Source: SAR86 cluster bacterium (GTDB lineage: Bacteria; Pseudomonadota; Gammaproteobacteria; Magnimaribacterales; D2472). Taken from it: a stretch of DNA of 40,886 nucleotides. A model generated the notes under the pieces. The model was not told the origin of the DNA, made no database searches, and saw nothing but the letters and a program-made list of their open reading frames with translations. The stretch lies in NCBI GenBank assembly GCA_016779505.1, contig JADHNM010000003.1:1-40886 (forward strand), read 5' to 3'. Below, one piece after another: positions 25,895 through 34,257 of this stretch. Both the position numbers and the translations under genes were made by a program. Every line of letters begins with the position of its first letter. Positions within the stretch are counted from its first letter, which is position 1.

Positions 25895-26650
25895 ATGTCA
25901 GACTCACCTTCATTAGCAGAAATTTGTATTAGCGCATCTTCAAAGGCATGGCATGGAGATGGAGAAATTCTTGCTACGGGCATTGGTTTAATTCCAAGGA
26001 TAGCAGCAGGATTGGCAAAGTTAACACATAACCCAGATTTGATGATGACTGATGGTGAAACCTATCTTATTTCTAGGCCGGTCCCTATGGGTAAAAGGGA
26101 TGTTTCCAATGATCAGGTTGAAGGATACATGAGCTACAGTCGTGTATTTGAGAATTTATGGGGAGGTAAGAGACACGCCATGGTTACCCCAACGCAAATA
26201 GACTCTTTTGGGCAAACTAATATAAGCGCCATTGGTGATTACAATTCTCCAAAAGTTCAACTTCTTGGTGTAAGAGGTTTTCCAGGAAACTTTATTAATC
26301 ATAAAAACTCTATTTTTATACCCAATCATTCTGTAAAGACCTTTGTCGAAGGAGAGGTAGATATGGTTTCAGGAATGGGTTTTAAGAATAAAGATTTGTC
26401 AAACGGAAAGTTTGAAATCAAGCTCGTAGTTACAAACCTTGGTGTGTTTGATTTCAGTGGAGAGAACAATAATCTTCAATTACTGAGCCTGCATCCAGGT
26501 GTTAATGTTGATGATGTAGTTACAAATACTGGCTTTGATGTACTCATTAAATCAGATGAAATTACCTCAATGCCCTCTAATGAAGAACTAACTTTAATAA
26601 GAGAAGTTCTTGACCCTCAAGGCTTTCGCAATTCAATTTTTGGAGAATAA
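25895..26650 (+). CDS. ipdB: IpdB-like CoA-transferase-fold hydrolase, beta subunit
   Basis: This is the beta subunit partner of IpdA (251 residues; mycobacterial IpdB is about 250). CoA-transferase beta-fold features include GEILATGIGLIPRIAAGLA near the N-terminus, LMMTDGETYLIS, and VVTNLGVFDF in the C-terminal part. The strand around LLGVRGFPGN is also conserved in the family. The ATG follows the ipdA stop by one base, so the two subunits should be made in equal amounts. In known steroid degraders ipdA and ipdB are always adjacent and act as a heterotetramer on COCHEA-CoA. A generic glutaconate-type CoA-transferase cannot be excluded from this subunit alone. Confidence 0.87.
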   Translation: MSDSPSLAEICISASSKAWHGDGEILATGIGLIPRIAAGLAKLTHNPDLMMTDGETYLISRPVPMGKRDVSNDQVEGYMSYSRVFENLWGGKRHAMVTPTQIDSFGQTNISAIGDYNSPKVQLLGVRGFPGNFINHKNSIFIPNHSVKTFVEGEVDMVSGMGFKNKDLSNGKFEIKLVVTNLGVFDFSGENNNLQLLSLHPGVNVDDVVTNTGFDVLIKSDEITSMPSNEELTLIREVLDPQGFRNSIFGE

Positions 26651-26654
26651 AAAC

Positions 26655-27575
26655 ATGCCTAGAAGTAAACCTACAATTACCTATAAAAAGAAAGATCAAA
26701 TTGCAATCATTTCTATGAATAGGCCTGAATACAATAATGCTCAAAATGGCAAGATGACTTATGACCTAGACAAGGCTTTTAAAAGAGCGATTGATGATGA
26801 TGAGATTAAGGTTATTGTATTAAAAGGCAATGGCAAGCATTTTTCAGCAGGCCATGACATTGGAACACCTGGAAGAGATGTTGATGTTGAATATGATCGA
26901 AAATCAATGTGGTATGACCATACAAACAAACCTGGCGGCGAGTTTTGGTATGTGAGAGAGCAAGAAGTTTACTTGAATATGTGTAGACGCTGGAGAGATA
27001 TGCCTAAACCAACAATTGCTATGGTGCATGGAGCTTGTGTTGCAGGTGGCTGCATGTTGGCTTGGGTATGCGATCTTATTATTGCTTCCGAGGATGCTTT
27101 TTTTGCTGATCCTGTTGTGCGCATGGGAATTCCAGGGGTGGAGTACTTTGCTCATCCATATGAGTTGAACCCCAGAATTGCAAAAGAATTTTTATTTTTA
27201 GGAGAGAGAATGTCCTCATCAAGAGCCTATGAAATGGGCATGGTTAATAAGGTTGTTCCAATTGAGAATCTTGAGTCAACCGTTATGGAGATGGCCAAAA
27301 AAATATCTGCAATGCCAAGACTAGGTTTAACTTTAACAAAACAGGCTATTAATCACGTAGAAGACCTTCAAGGCAAAAGGAATGGAATGGAAGCTGCATT
27401 TGCATGGCATCATTTTGCTCATGCTCATAATGACCTAACTACTGGGAATATTTTATCTGGATTTGATGCCAAAAAAATGGCTAAATCTCAGCGAACTGCA
27501 TCTAAAAAAACTTCTGCAAAAAAGCCTGCAACTAATGCAGCTAAAAAACCTGATTTAAAGAAGAAAAAAAAATAG
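26655..27575 (+). CDS. Crotonase-fold protein lacking both canonical glutamates, with Lys-rich tail
   Basis: This is an enoyl-CoA hydratase/isomerase superfamily member of 306 residues. The oxyanion-hole region GKHFSAGHDIG (60-70) and GACVAGGCMLA (126-136) are present. The two glutamates of rat enoyl-CoA hydratase (Glu144, Glu164) align with Met134 (GGCMLA) and Val154 (FADPVV), so simple hydratase chemistry is doubtful. An insertion at about 75-100 contains DVEYDRKSMWYDHT. The last 35 or so residues are a low-complexity Lys/Ala tail ending in six lysines. It lies between ipdB and ipdC. I use ATG 26655 because GGAG lies 9 bases upstream and the 26610 start would sit within ipdB. Reaction unknown; presumably it acts on a steroid-ring CoA thioester. 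Confidence 0.8.
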   Translation: MPRSKPTITYKKKDQIAIISMNRPEYNNAQNGKMTYDLDKAFKRAIDDDEIKVIVLKGNGKHFSAGHDIGTPGRDVDVEYDRKSMWYDHTNKPGGEFWYVREQEVYLNMCRRWRDMPKPTIAMVHGACVAGGCMLAWVCDLIIASEDAFFADPVVRMGIPGVEYFAHPYELNPRIAKEFLFLGERMSSSRAYEMGMVNKVVPIENLESTVMEMAKKISAMPRLGLTLTKQAINHVEDLQGKRNGMEAAFAWHHFAHAHNDLTTGNILSGFDAKKMAKSQRTASKKTSAKKPATNAAKKPDLKKKKK

Positions 27576-27584
27576 AAGAGACAC

Positions 27585-28643
27585 ATTATCAATAAATTAA
27601 CTGACATTTTGGGTTGCGATTACCCCATTATTCAAACTGCAATGGGTTGGGTTGCTTTGCCTGAGCTCGTGGCTGCTACTTCAAATGCGGGCGCTTTTGG
27701 TTTCTTAGCATTAGCAACCGCTGGACCAAAAGAGGCAATTGAAATGATGGATCAAACTTTGAGCCTGACTGATAAACCGTTTGGCGTAAATTTTCATATG
27801 TTCCAACCTGGAGCTGATGAGATTGTCCAAGCTATCTTAGATAGAAAGATTAAAGCTGTAAGCTATTCAAGATCCCCAACACCAGATTACATTAAAGCTT
27901 TCAAGCAACAAGGAATTGTATGCATACCTACAGTGGGCGCGCTTAAACATGCGATTAAAGCTGAGCAGCTTGGTGCCGACGCATTAGTTATTCAAGGTTC
28001 AGAAGGAGGGGGACACACAGGATCAACGCCAACAACCCTGTTGCTTAGTTCTGTCCTTGAGAATGTAGAAATTCCAGTAGTTGCTGCAGGCGGATTTCGA
28101 GATGGATCTGGTCTAGCTGCTTCTCTTGCATGGGGTGCATGCGGTATTGCAATGGGAACTCGCTTTATGATGACTGAAGAAAGTCCTGTTCCCAGTAAAA
28201 CTAAAGAGGCCTATCTATCAGCGCAAGTAGAAGAAATTAAAATAACCAAAAAATTTGATGGTTTGTCTCATCGTTTAATTTTCAACAAGTACATACAAAA
28301 AATAGATCGCTCAAATCCCATATCTTTATTCATCATGTCGGTGTCTTCAGCATGGAAATACAAACAAATTACCAAGGCTTCTTTTAGCGATCTTTTTAAA
28401 TCTTTTGTTGCGATGCTCAAGGGAGATGATTTAACTATCTCGCAATCAATTATGTCCGCTAACAGCCCTGCAATTATTCAAAAAGCAATGGTAGAGGGTT
28501 CACCTCATGAAGGCGCCATGCCATCAGGTCAAGTTGCTGGAATTATATCCAATCTTCCTTCATGCCAAGATTTAATTGATCAAATCATGGATGAGTTTGG
28601 AGTTGCAGCGGATAATTTTAAAAAGATTCAGGATAAATTATGA
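27585..28643 (+). CDS. ipdC: IpdC-like flavin reductase (nitronate monooxygenase family)
   Basis: IpdC (ScdK) is an FMN enzyme of the nitronate-monooxygenase family required for HIP ring degradation, acting before IpdAB in current schemes. The N-terminal GCDYPIIQTAMGWVA, the LVIQGSEGGGHTGST segment and VVAAGGFRDGSGLA are strong family signatures. The start is unusual. The first accepted codon in frame is TTG 27609, but homologous residues (INKLTDIL) continue upstream to ATT 27585, just after the crotonase stop in the same frame. AGAAGAG sits upstream of that ATT. From 27585 the protein is 352 residues, near mycobacterial IpdC (about 355); from 27609 it is 344. The 27585 start is provisional. 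The stop overlaps the echA20 ATG (ATGA). Confidence 0.85.
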   Translation: MINKLTDILGCDYPIIQTAMGWVALPELVAATSNAGAFGFLALATAGPKEAIEMMDQTLSLTDKPFGVNFHMFQPGADEIVQAILDRKIKAVSYSRSPTPDYIKAFKQQGIVCIPTVGALKHAIKAEQLGADALVIQGSEGGGHTGSTPTTLLLSSVLENVEIPVVAAGGFRDGSGLAASLAWGACGIAMGTRFMMTEESPVPSKTKEAYLSAQVEEIKITKKFDGLSHRLIFNKYIQKIDRSNPISLFIMSVSSAWKYKQITKASFSDLFKSFVAMLKGDDLTISQSIMSANSPAIIQKAMVEGSPHEGAMPSGQVAGIISNLPSCQDLIDQIMDEFGVAADNFKKIQDKL

Positions 28644-29401
28644 GTGTTGAAACTTCTATTAATGAGGGTGTTGCTGAAATTATTTTAGATTGCCCTCCTG
28701 TAAATGCTTTAACCTCAACAGAATGGCTAGATTTAGCAATAAATATTGATCATCTTGCTCACAATAATGAAGTAAGGGTTATCGTAATATCTGCTAAAGG
28801 AAAAGGTTTTTGTGCTGGCGCTGATATCAAAGAACTGCAAGAGGACCCCACTAAAATTACAGATGTTAATGATGGTTGCTGGAAAACCGCGAGAGCAATT
28901 CATGTTTCAAATGTTCCTGTAATTTCAGCTTGTCATGGATTCATACTCGGTGGTGGTATTTTACTAGCAGGCGCTTCTGATATTGTTCTAGCGACAGAGG
29001 ATTCTTATTTTGGCTTGCCTGAAATTGATAGAGGCGCTCTAGGTGGAGGCGCTCATTTAAGCCGTCTTTTTCCCTTGCAGGCAGTTCGAAAAATGATGTT
29101 TACTGGCAAACCTATTTCTGCCCAACGAGCGTATGAATATGGTTCCATTGAGTCGCTGCATCCAGATTTAGATTCTGTCCGTGAAGCTTCATTAGTTATT
29201 GCTCATGACATAGCTTCTAAGAGCCCTATAGCGATGAACTTAGCTAAAAAAGCCTTGAATGAAATTGAGAATGGTAATGTTGATGAAAATTACAAGTCTG
29301 AGCAAACGTTTACTTTAGAGCTTTATAAATCTAAAGATTCTCAAGAAGCTCGAGATGCATTCGTAGAAAAAAGAGATGCAGATTTTAAAGATGAAGATTA
29401 A
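28640..29401 (+). CDS. echA20: EchA20-like ring-opening crotonase
   Basis: EchA20 (ScdY) hydrolyses the steroid D ring in HIEC-CoA during C/D-ring degradation. Sequence features match what I recall of M. tuberculosis EchA20: PPVNAL near the start, GKGFCAGADIKE, GGGILLA, FGLPEIDRGALGGGAHLSRL, and a C-terminal EQTFTLEL...RDAFVEKR. Glu128 (FGLPEI) corresponds to crotonase Glu164. The other catalytic Glu is Leu (GGGILLA), as in EchA20, so this reads as a hydrolase rather than a hydratase. Length 253 (Mtb 247). The start overlaps ipdC by 4 bp and its end overlaps the acyl-CoA dehydrogenase gene by 11 bp. Confidence 0.88.
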   Translation: MSVETSINEGVAEIILDCPPVNALTSTEWLDLAINIDHLAHNNEVRVIVISAKGKGFCAGADIKELQEDPTKITDVNDGCWKTARAIHVSNVPVISACHGFILGGGILLAGASDIVLATEDSYFGLPEIDRGALGGGAHLSRLFPLQAVRKMMFTGKPISAQRAYEYGSIESLHPDLDSVREASLVIAHDIASKSPIAMNLAKKALNEIENGNVDENYKSEQTFTLELYKSKDSQEARDAFVEKRDADFKDED

Positions 29402-30542
29402 GTTCACTAAAGAAGAGAATACTTTTAGGAGAGAAGTGCGATCTTGGTTGGAGAGCCATGTTCCAAAAAAACCACTTTTATCATTAGATACAAAAGAGGG
29501 CTTTGAACAACACAGAGAGTGGGAGAGAACCCTGAATCAAGGAAATTGGGCAATGGTTACTTGGCCAAAAGAGTACGGAGGCAGAGGTTTGGATTTAATC
29601 CAATGGTTAATCTTTGAGGAGGAGTATTATCGAGCTGAAGCTCCCACAAGGGTGAATCAAAATGGAGTTTTTTTACTTGGTCCAACCTTGATGGAATTTG
29701 GAACCCATGAGCAGAAATCTAAATTTTTAAATGCCATGGCTACCGGTGATCATATATGGGCTCAAGGCTGGTCTGAGCCAGGCGCAGGAAGTGATATGGC
29801 CGCTATTAGAACAACTGCAGTGTTAGAAGGCGATCATTATAAAATTAATGGGCAAAAAACTTGGTCCTCAAGGGCAACATATGCTGATTGGACCTTTGGA
29901 TTGTTCAGAACGGATTTAGAGTCCGAAAGACACAGAGGATTATCTTTTATTTTAGTTCCATTAGATCTTCCTGGCATTACTGTCAGGCCTATTCCTCAGC
30001 TGGATGGTGAACCAGGCTTTGCTGAAATATATTTTGATGATGTAGAAGTTCCTGTAGAAAATCTTCTTGGCGGTGACGGGGACGGCTGGAAAATTGCAAT
30101 GGCAACTGCAGGTTTTGAAAGAGGTCTAATGTTAAGAAGCCCTGCTCGTTTTCAACAAACAGCTGCAAAATTAATGGAGCTTTATCTTGCCAAACAAGAT
30201 CATTGTTCCCCAATGATCCAAGCTAAGATTGTTGAAGCATGGGCTCAATCAGAATCATATGCTTTAAGCATTTACCATACGGCATCAAAAATGCTTGCTG
30301 GAGGCTCTATTGGCTCAGAATCAAGTTTAGGTAAGATTTTTTGGTCTGAGCTTGATCATATGATGCACCAAACAGCATTGAAAATCTTAGGAGCCAGCGC
30401 AGAACTTTCTCAAGAATCACAAGATGATGCAGCAAAATGGATCAAAGGCTTTATGTTTTCTTATGCTGGGCCAATCTATGCAGGCACAAATGAAATTCAA
30501 AAAAATATTATTGCAGAGAGGTTATTAGGGCTGCCCAAATAA
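29391..30542 (+). CDS. ipdE1: Acyl-CoA dehydrogenase, IpdE1-like subunit
   Basis: This FAD acyl-CoA dehydrogenase is proposed as the larger subunit of an IpdE1-IpdE2 heterotetramer that introduces a double bond in a steroid C/D-ring CoA intermediate. The 383-residue chain has WAQGWSEPGAGSD and INGQKTWSS (FAD/substrate contacts), and ends with YAGTNEIQKNIIAERLLG. The MCAD-type catalytic Glu position is Ala364 (YAGT). Glu243 in FERG aligns with the alternative base position used by isovaleryl-CoA dehydrogenase and is the likely base. I start at ATG 29391, as the family N-terminus (KFTKEENTFRREVRSWL) begins there; 29376 would add five residues. It overlaps echA20 by 11 bp. Confidence 0.83.
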   Translation: MKIKFTKEENTFRREVRSWLESHVPKKPLLSLDTKEGFEQHREWERTLNQGNWAMVTWPKEYGGRGLDLIQWLIFEEEYYRAEAPTRVNQNGVFLLGPTLMEFGTHEQKSKFLNAMATGDHIWAQGWSEPGAGSDMAAIRTTAVLEGDHYKINGQKTWSSRATYADWTFGLFRTDLESERHRGLSFILVPLDLPGITVRPIPQLDGEPGFAEIYFDDVEVPVENLLGGDGDGWKIAMATAGFERGLMLRSPARFQQTAAKLMELYLAKQDHCSPMIQAKIVEAWAQSESYALSIYHTASKMLAGGSIGSESSLGKIFWSELDHMMHQTALKILGASAELSQESQDDAAKWIKGFMFSYAGPIYAGTNEIQKNIIAERLLGLPK

Positions 30543-30545
30543 AAG

Positions 30546-31583
30546 ATGAACTTTATTTTTACTGAAGAACAAATGCAATTTAAGGATGCTATCAAGTCTT
30601 TTTTGATAGATGAATGCTCTCCGAAATCCATTAGAGAGGGCTGGGATACAAAAAAATCTTTCAATCCAGACAGATGGAAAGGTTTATTTGAGCTAGGTGT
30701 TTTAAATTCTAATCTTCCGGAAGATAAAGGTGGTTTAGGCATGGACCAAGTGACGCTAGCATTGATGGTTGAAGAGATGGGTTACGCTGGTCTGCCTGAG
30801 CCAGTGGCTGAACAAACTTTTTTAGTAAATGATTTGATTTCGCTTCTGCCCAAAGATATAGGTAAAGCCATTGAAGAGACTTATGATGCTGGAGCAAAAT
30901 ATATATCACTCGCTCACCCATTGGCTCCCAATCCGTTATTTATTGCTGATTCAGCTGGACTTATTTTATTTGATGATTCCCAGTGTAAGTTCATAGCTAA
31001 AGAGGATTTGAATTTTGAAATCATTGCATCCAATGATCCATCAAGGGAGATTTATAAGATAAATTCAACCAATAATGTAATTTCTTCGGCTGAAAATTTT
31101 GAAGAATTGAATTCTGCGGTTTCTGCAAGAGGAGCATTAATGACAGCAGCTTTGTTAATTGGATTGGCTCAAAAAATGATAGATTTAAGCTCAGCCTATG
31201 TCTTAGATAGAACTCAATTTGGCAAGCCAATTGGATCCTTTCAGGCTGTTAAGCATATGTTGGCTGATGTGGCAGTTAAAATTGAGTTTGCAAAACCTGC
31301 TGTTTACAGAGCAGCTTATTCTTTGTCTGAAAATAATCCGAAATCTGCTTTACATTGTGCTCACGCAAAACTTATGTGTGCTCAAGCTGCTGAACTCGCA
31401 TGTAAAAATAGTATTCAGGCTCATGGAGCAATGGGCTATACCTGGGAGATGGATCTTCATATATACATGAGAAAAGCCTGGTCGATGATGGCTTGTTGGG
31501 GCAATGAGGACAGGCAACAAGATATAATTTTTAAGACACTGTCTTCCACTAGTGAAGAGCTTGGTGTTTTATATACTTTTTAG
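30546..31583 (+). CDS. ipdE2: Acyl-CoA dehydrogenase, IpdE2-like subunit
   Basis: This is the second, shorter acyl-CoA dehydrogenase (345 residues), 3 bp after ipdE1. The N-terminal FTEEQMQFKDAIKSFL and middle DRTQFGKPIGSFQAVKHMLAD are family motifs. The late HGAMGYTWEMDLHIYMRKAW is characteristic of the partner subunit in steroid alpha2beta2 ACADs. There is no YxGT motif at the C-terminus and no Glu at the alternative base position (SARGAL), so it is probably the non-catalytic partner that completes the FAD site. Known steroid-degrading heteromeric ACADs are encoded by adjacent genes like this pair. The exact substrate is inferred from context. Confidence 0.82.
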   Translation: MNFIFTEEQMQFKDAIKSFLIDECSPKSIREGWDTKKSFNPDRWKGLFELGVLNSNLPEDKGGLGMDQVTLALMVEEMGYAGLPEPVAEQTFLVNDLISLLPKDIGKAIEETYDAGAKYISLAHPLAPNPLFIADSAGLILFDDSQCKFIAKEDLNFEIIASNDPSREIYKINSTNNVISSAENFEELNSAVSARGALMTAALLIGLAQKMIDLSSAYVLDRTQFGKPIGSFQAVKHMLADVAVKIEFAKPAVYRAAYSLSENNPKSALHCAHAKLMCAQAAELACKNSIQAHGAMGYTWEMDLHIYMRKAWSMMACWGNEDRQQDIIFKTLSSTSEELGVLYTF

Positions 31584-31595
31584 GGGGACATAGGT

Positions 31596-32750
31596 ATGCG
31601 AGATGCATTCATAGTTAGCGCGTTGAGAACACCAATAGGAAAAAAGAAAGGCACTTTATCAAATATGCACCCTGCTGATTTAGGGGCTGTAGTTCTTTCT
31701 GCAACCTTTGATCAAGTAGATTTAGACTCAGGGTTAGTTGAGGATGTAATTTTTGGTTGCGTTGATACAGTTGGACCTCAAGCTGGTGACATAGCAAGGA
31801 CCTGTTGGTTGGCTGCAGGTCTTCCTGAGCATGTTCCAGGGACAACCGTTGACCGTCAATGTGGCTCATCTCAGCAAGCCGTTCATTTTGCCGCTCAAGC
31901 TATTATGTCAGGTACTTCTGATGTAGTTATTGCTGGAGGCGTTCAAAACATGAATATGATTCCTATATCTTATGCCATGATTGCTGGACAAGCGCTAGGT
32001 TTTGCAGATCCATTCTCTGGATCAAAAGGCTGGGTTAATCGCTATGGTAATAAAGAAGTAAGTCAGTTTAATTCAGCACAGATGATTGCAGAAAAATGGA
32101 ATATATCCAGATTAGAGATGGAAAACTATGCATACCAAAGCCATCAAAAAGCCATGAGCGCTATTGAAAAAGGCTTGTTTAAAGATGAAATTGTTTCAGT
32201 TCAAGATTTTGATACTGATGAGACTCCAAGAGCGGAAACTTCATTGGAAAAAATGGCTTCCTTGAATCCATTGATTGAGGGCCATGATATTACAGCCGCT
32301 ATTTCTTCGCAAAATGCAGATGCATCTTCAGCTATTTTGATTGTTTCAGAAAAAATTCTTAAAGAGCATAACCTTACCCCCTTAGCAAGAATAGCGCATA
32401 TAAGTGTTAGAGCCGATGACCCAATCTGGATGCTTACCGCGCCTATGCCTGCAACAGAATATGCAGTCAAAAAGTCAGGCATCCAATTACATGAAATTGG
32501 TTTGGTTGAGATAAATGAAGCGTTTGCATCTGTTGCTATGGCTTGGCAAAAAGAAATGGAGTACCCAATGGATCAAATTAATATAAGCGGGGGAGCAATT
32601 GCTCTTGGCCATCCACTCGGAGCAACCGGCGCCCGATTGATGACTACCATGGTTCATAATATGAAAAGAAATAATATTAAATATGGTTTGCAAACAATGT
32701 GTGAAGGCGGAGGCCAGGCAAACGTTACAATTTTAGAGAATTGCTCATGA
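31596..32750 (+). CDS. fadA6: Acetyl-CoA acetyltransferase (thiolase), FadA6-like
   Basis: This thiolase would split the ring-opened C/D-ring product, a beta-ketoacyl-CoA; FadA6 (ScdF) acts on such intermediates in the HIP pathway. The catalytic residues are visible: Cys89 in DRQCGSSQQA, His339 in GHPLGATGAR and Cys369 in MCEGGGQAN. INEAFASV is also present. At 384 residues it is full length (mycobacterial FadA6 is 386). GGGGG overlapping the previous stop may serve as ribosome-binding site. The stop overlaps the next SDR start (ATGA). A general degradative thiolase is the alternative, but the neighbours favour FadA6. Confidence 0.86.
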   Translation: MRDAFIVSALRTPIGKKKGTLSNMHPADLGAVVLSATFDQVDLDSGLVEDVIFGCVDTVGPQAGDIARTCWLAAGLPEHVPGTTVDRQCGSSQQAVHFAAQAIMSGTSDVVIAGGVQNMNMIPISYAMIAGQALGFADPFSGSKGWVNRYGNKEVSQFNSAQMIAEKWNISRLEMENYAYQSHQKAMSAIEKGLFKDEIVSVQDFDTDETPRAETSLEKMASLNPLIEGHDITAAISSQNADASSAILIVSEKILKEHNLTPLARIAHISVRADDPIWMLTAPMPATEYAVKKSGIQLHEIGLVEINEAFASVAMAWQKEMEYPMDQINISGGAIALGHPLGATGARLMTTMVHNMKRNNIKYGLQTMCEGGGQANVTILENCS

Positions 32751-33529
32751 ACAATTTAATGAATCCAAAATATCCTGAGGGAAGAAATCTTTTTCAAGAT
32801 AAGAATATCTTAATAACTGCTGCTGCTGGGTCTGGAATTGGTTTTTCAACAGCTAAGCGATTTCTTGAGGAGGGAGCAAATATTTTTATTTCTGATGTTC
32901 ACCAGGGCAGATTAGATGAGGCAATAGAAAGTTTACGAAAATTGAAGATGGGTGAAGTTCAGGGTTGTCTTTGTAATGTCACGAGTGATGAAGAAATTGA
33001 AGCAATGTTCAAAGAGGCTATTGCTTGCTATTCATCTTTAAATGGAGTGATTAATAACGCTGGGCTTGGGGGAGAGTCCTTGTTAGAAAATATGACCAAC
33101 GATGCTTGGGATCTAGTAATGGACGTTACCCTTAATGGTGCGATGAAAATTATGAGAGCCGCCATTCCAGTGCTTAAAGACACACAAGGCGTAATTGTTA
33201 ACAATGCATCTGTATTAGGCTGGAGAGCGCAAGCAGGTCAATCTCACTATGCTGCCGCAAAGGCTGGAGTGATGGCTTTAACAAGGTGTGTTGCATTAGA
33301 AACCGTAGATCATGGAATTAGAATAAATGCAGTAGCTCCGAGCCTTGCAATGAATCCACATCTGTCCAAGACTAGCTCAAATGAATTGATTGCTGAATTA
33401 GAATCTAAAGAAGCTTTTGGAAGAGGGGCAGAGCCATGGGAGATTGCGAATATTATTTTATTTTTAGCATCAGATCTTTCTTCATATATGACTGGTGAGG
33501 TAATATCTGCATCATCTCAAAGGGCATAG
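32747..33529 (+). CDS. ipdF: IpdF-like short-chain dehydrogenase
   Basis: This SDR would act as the 5-hydroxy-HIP-CoA (hydroxyacyl-CoA) dehydrogenase of steroid C/D-ring degradation (IpdF/ScdE). The cofactor motif is the variant ITAAAGSGIG, with NNAG (VINNAGLGG), VNNAS and Tyr-x-x-x-Lys in HYAAAKAG. The C-terminus ends with the usual SDR segment ASDLSSYMTGEVISASS. It has 260 residues from the ATG at 32747, which overlaps the thiolase stop in ATGA; a TTG two codons upstream is less likely. The AAAGSGIG motif and adjacency to fadA6, as in actinobacteria, support the assignment, though SDR specificity is hard to read. Confidence 0.75.
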   Translation: MNNLMNPKYPEGRNLFQDKNILITAAAGSGIGFSTAKRFLEEGANIFISDVHQGRLDEAIESLRKLKMGEVQGCLCNVTSDEEIEAMFKEAIACYSSLNGVINNAGLGGESLLENMTNDAWDLVMDVTLNGAMKIMRAAIPVLKDTQGVIVNNASVLGWRAQAGQSHYAAAKAGVMALTRCVALETVDHGIRINAVAPSLAMNPHLSKTSSNELIAELESKEAFGRGAEPWEIANIILFLASDLSSYMTGEVISASSQRA

Positions 33530-34222
33530 ATGGAAAAGCTAGCCTATCAACTTTGGAAAAAAGATGATGATAGTCTAGAAACTTTTAAAGAATTACTTCT
33601 AAAAAACCTCAGTAAAGATATAGGAAAGTTAGTTTCAGAATTGCAAATCAATATTGCTGATGCTGATGTTTTGCCAGCAAATAATTTAGCGCAATCAAAC
33701 TATCCACCCGCGCCAAATGCAGTAATATTCATAAAAGTAAAAAGTTATTTTTTAGCAGATACACTCGAAAGTCATTTAGAAAAAATTACAAATAAAATTT
33801 ATGGCTTTGTTGTCAGTGAATCAATTATTTTAGATAACTTAAAAAAGAGTCCTTTGGGCTCAAGATCAGAAGGGTTTTCACAAGTTGTTTTTTTAGAGAA
33901 GCCAGAATCAATGTCTACATATGACTGGTTTAATCACTGGACCAATCACCACACAAACATCGCCATTCAAACCCAATCTAATTTTATTTATGTTCAAAAT
34001 ACAGTTGTTAGACCTTTGCAGAAAGCATCTCCTTCATTTATTGCAATTGTCGAGGAGTGCTTTCCATCTGAGGCCATGACAGATCCAGAGGTTTTTTATG
34101 ATGCCAAAAATAATCCAGAGCAATTGGCAAAACATGCTCAGATTATGATGGATAGTTGCGAGAAATTTATAGACTTTAATAAAATTGAGGTAATTCCTAC
34201 AAGTAGGTATAGAATAATTTAA
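33530..34222 (+). CDS. EthD-like dimeric alpha/beta-barrel protein
   Basis: This 230-residue protein of unknown function starts directly after the ipdF stop. The middle-to-C-terminal part (about 95-200) resembles the EthD/dimeric alpha-beta barrel fold, with VVFLEKPESMSTYDWFNHW followed by TNHHTNIAIQ and then FIAIVEECFPS...EVFYDA. The N-terminal 90 residues may be a second, more degenerate ferredoxin-like module (AVIFIKVKSYF). EthD proteins accompany P450 systems and other oxidative catabolic operons, usually with unclear roles. It could assist the nearby P450 or remove a reactive intermediate; nothing in the sequence proves either. Confidence 0.7.
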   Translation: MEKLAYQLWKKDDDSLETFKELLLKNLSKDIGKLVSELQINIADADVLPANNLAQSNYPPAPNAVIFIKVKSYFLADTLESHLEKITNKIYGFVVSESIILDNLKKSPLGSRSEGFSQVVFLEKPESMSTYDWFNHWTNHHTNIAIQTQSNFIYVQNTVVRPLQKASPSFIAIVEECFPSEAMTDPEVFYDAKNNPEQLAKHAQIMMDSCEKFIDFNKIEVIPTSRYRII

Positions 34223-34257
34223 GCGTATAAAGAAATTAAGAGAGAGGAGAAGACAAT

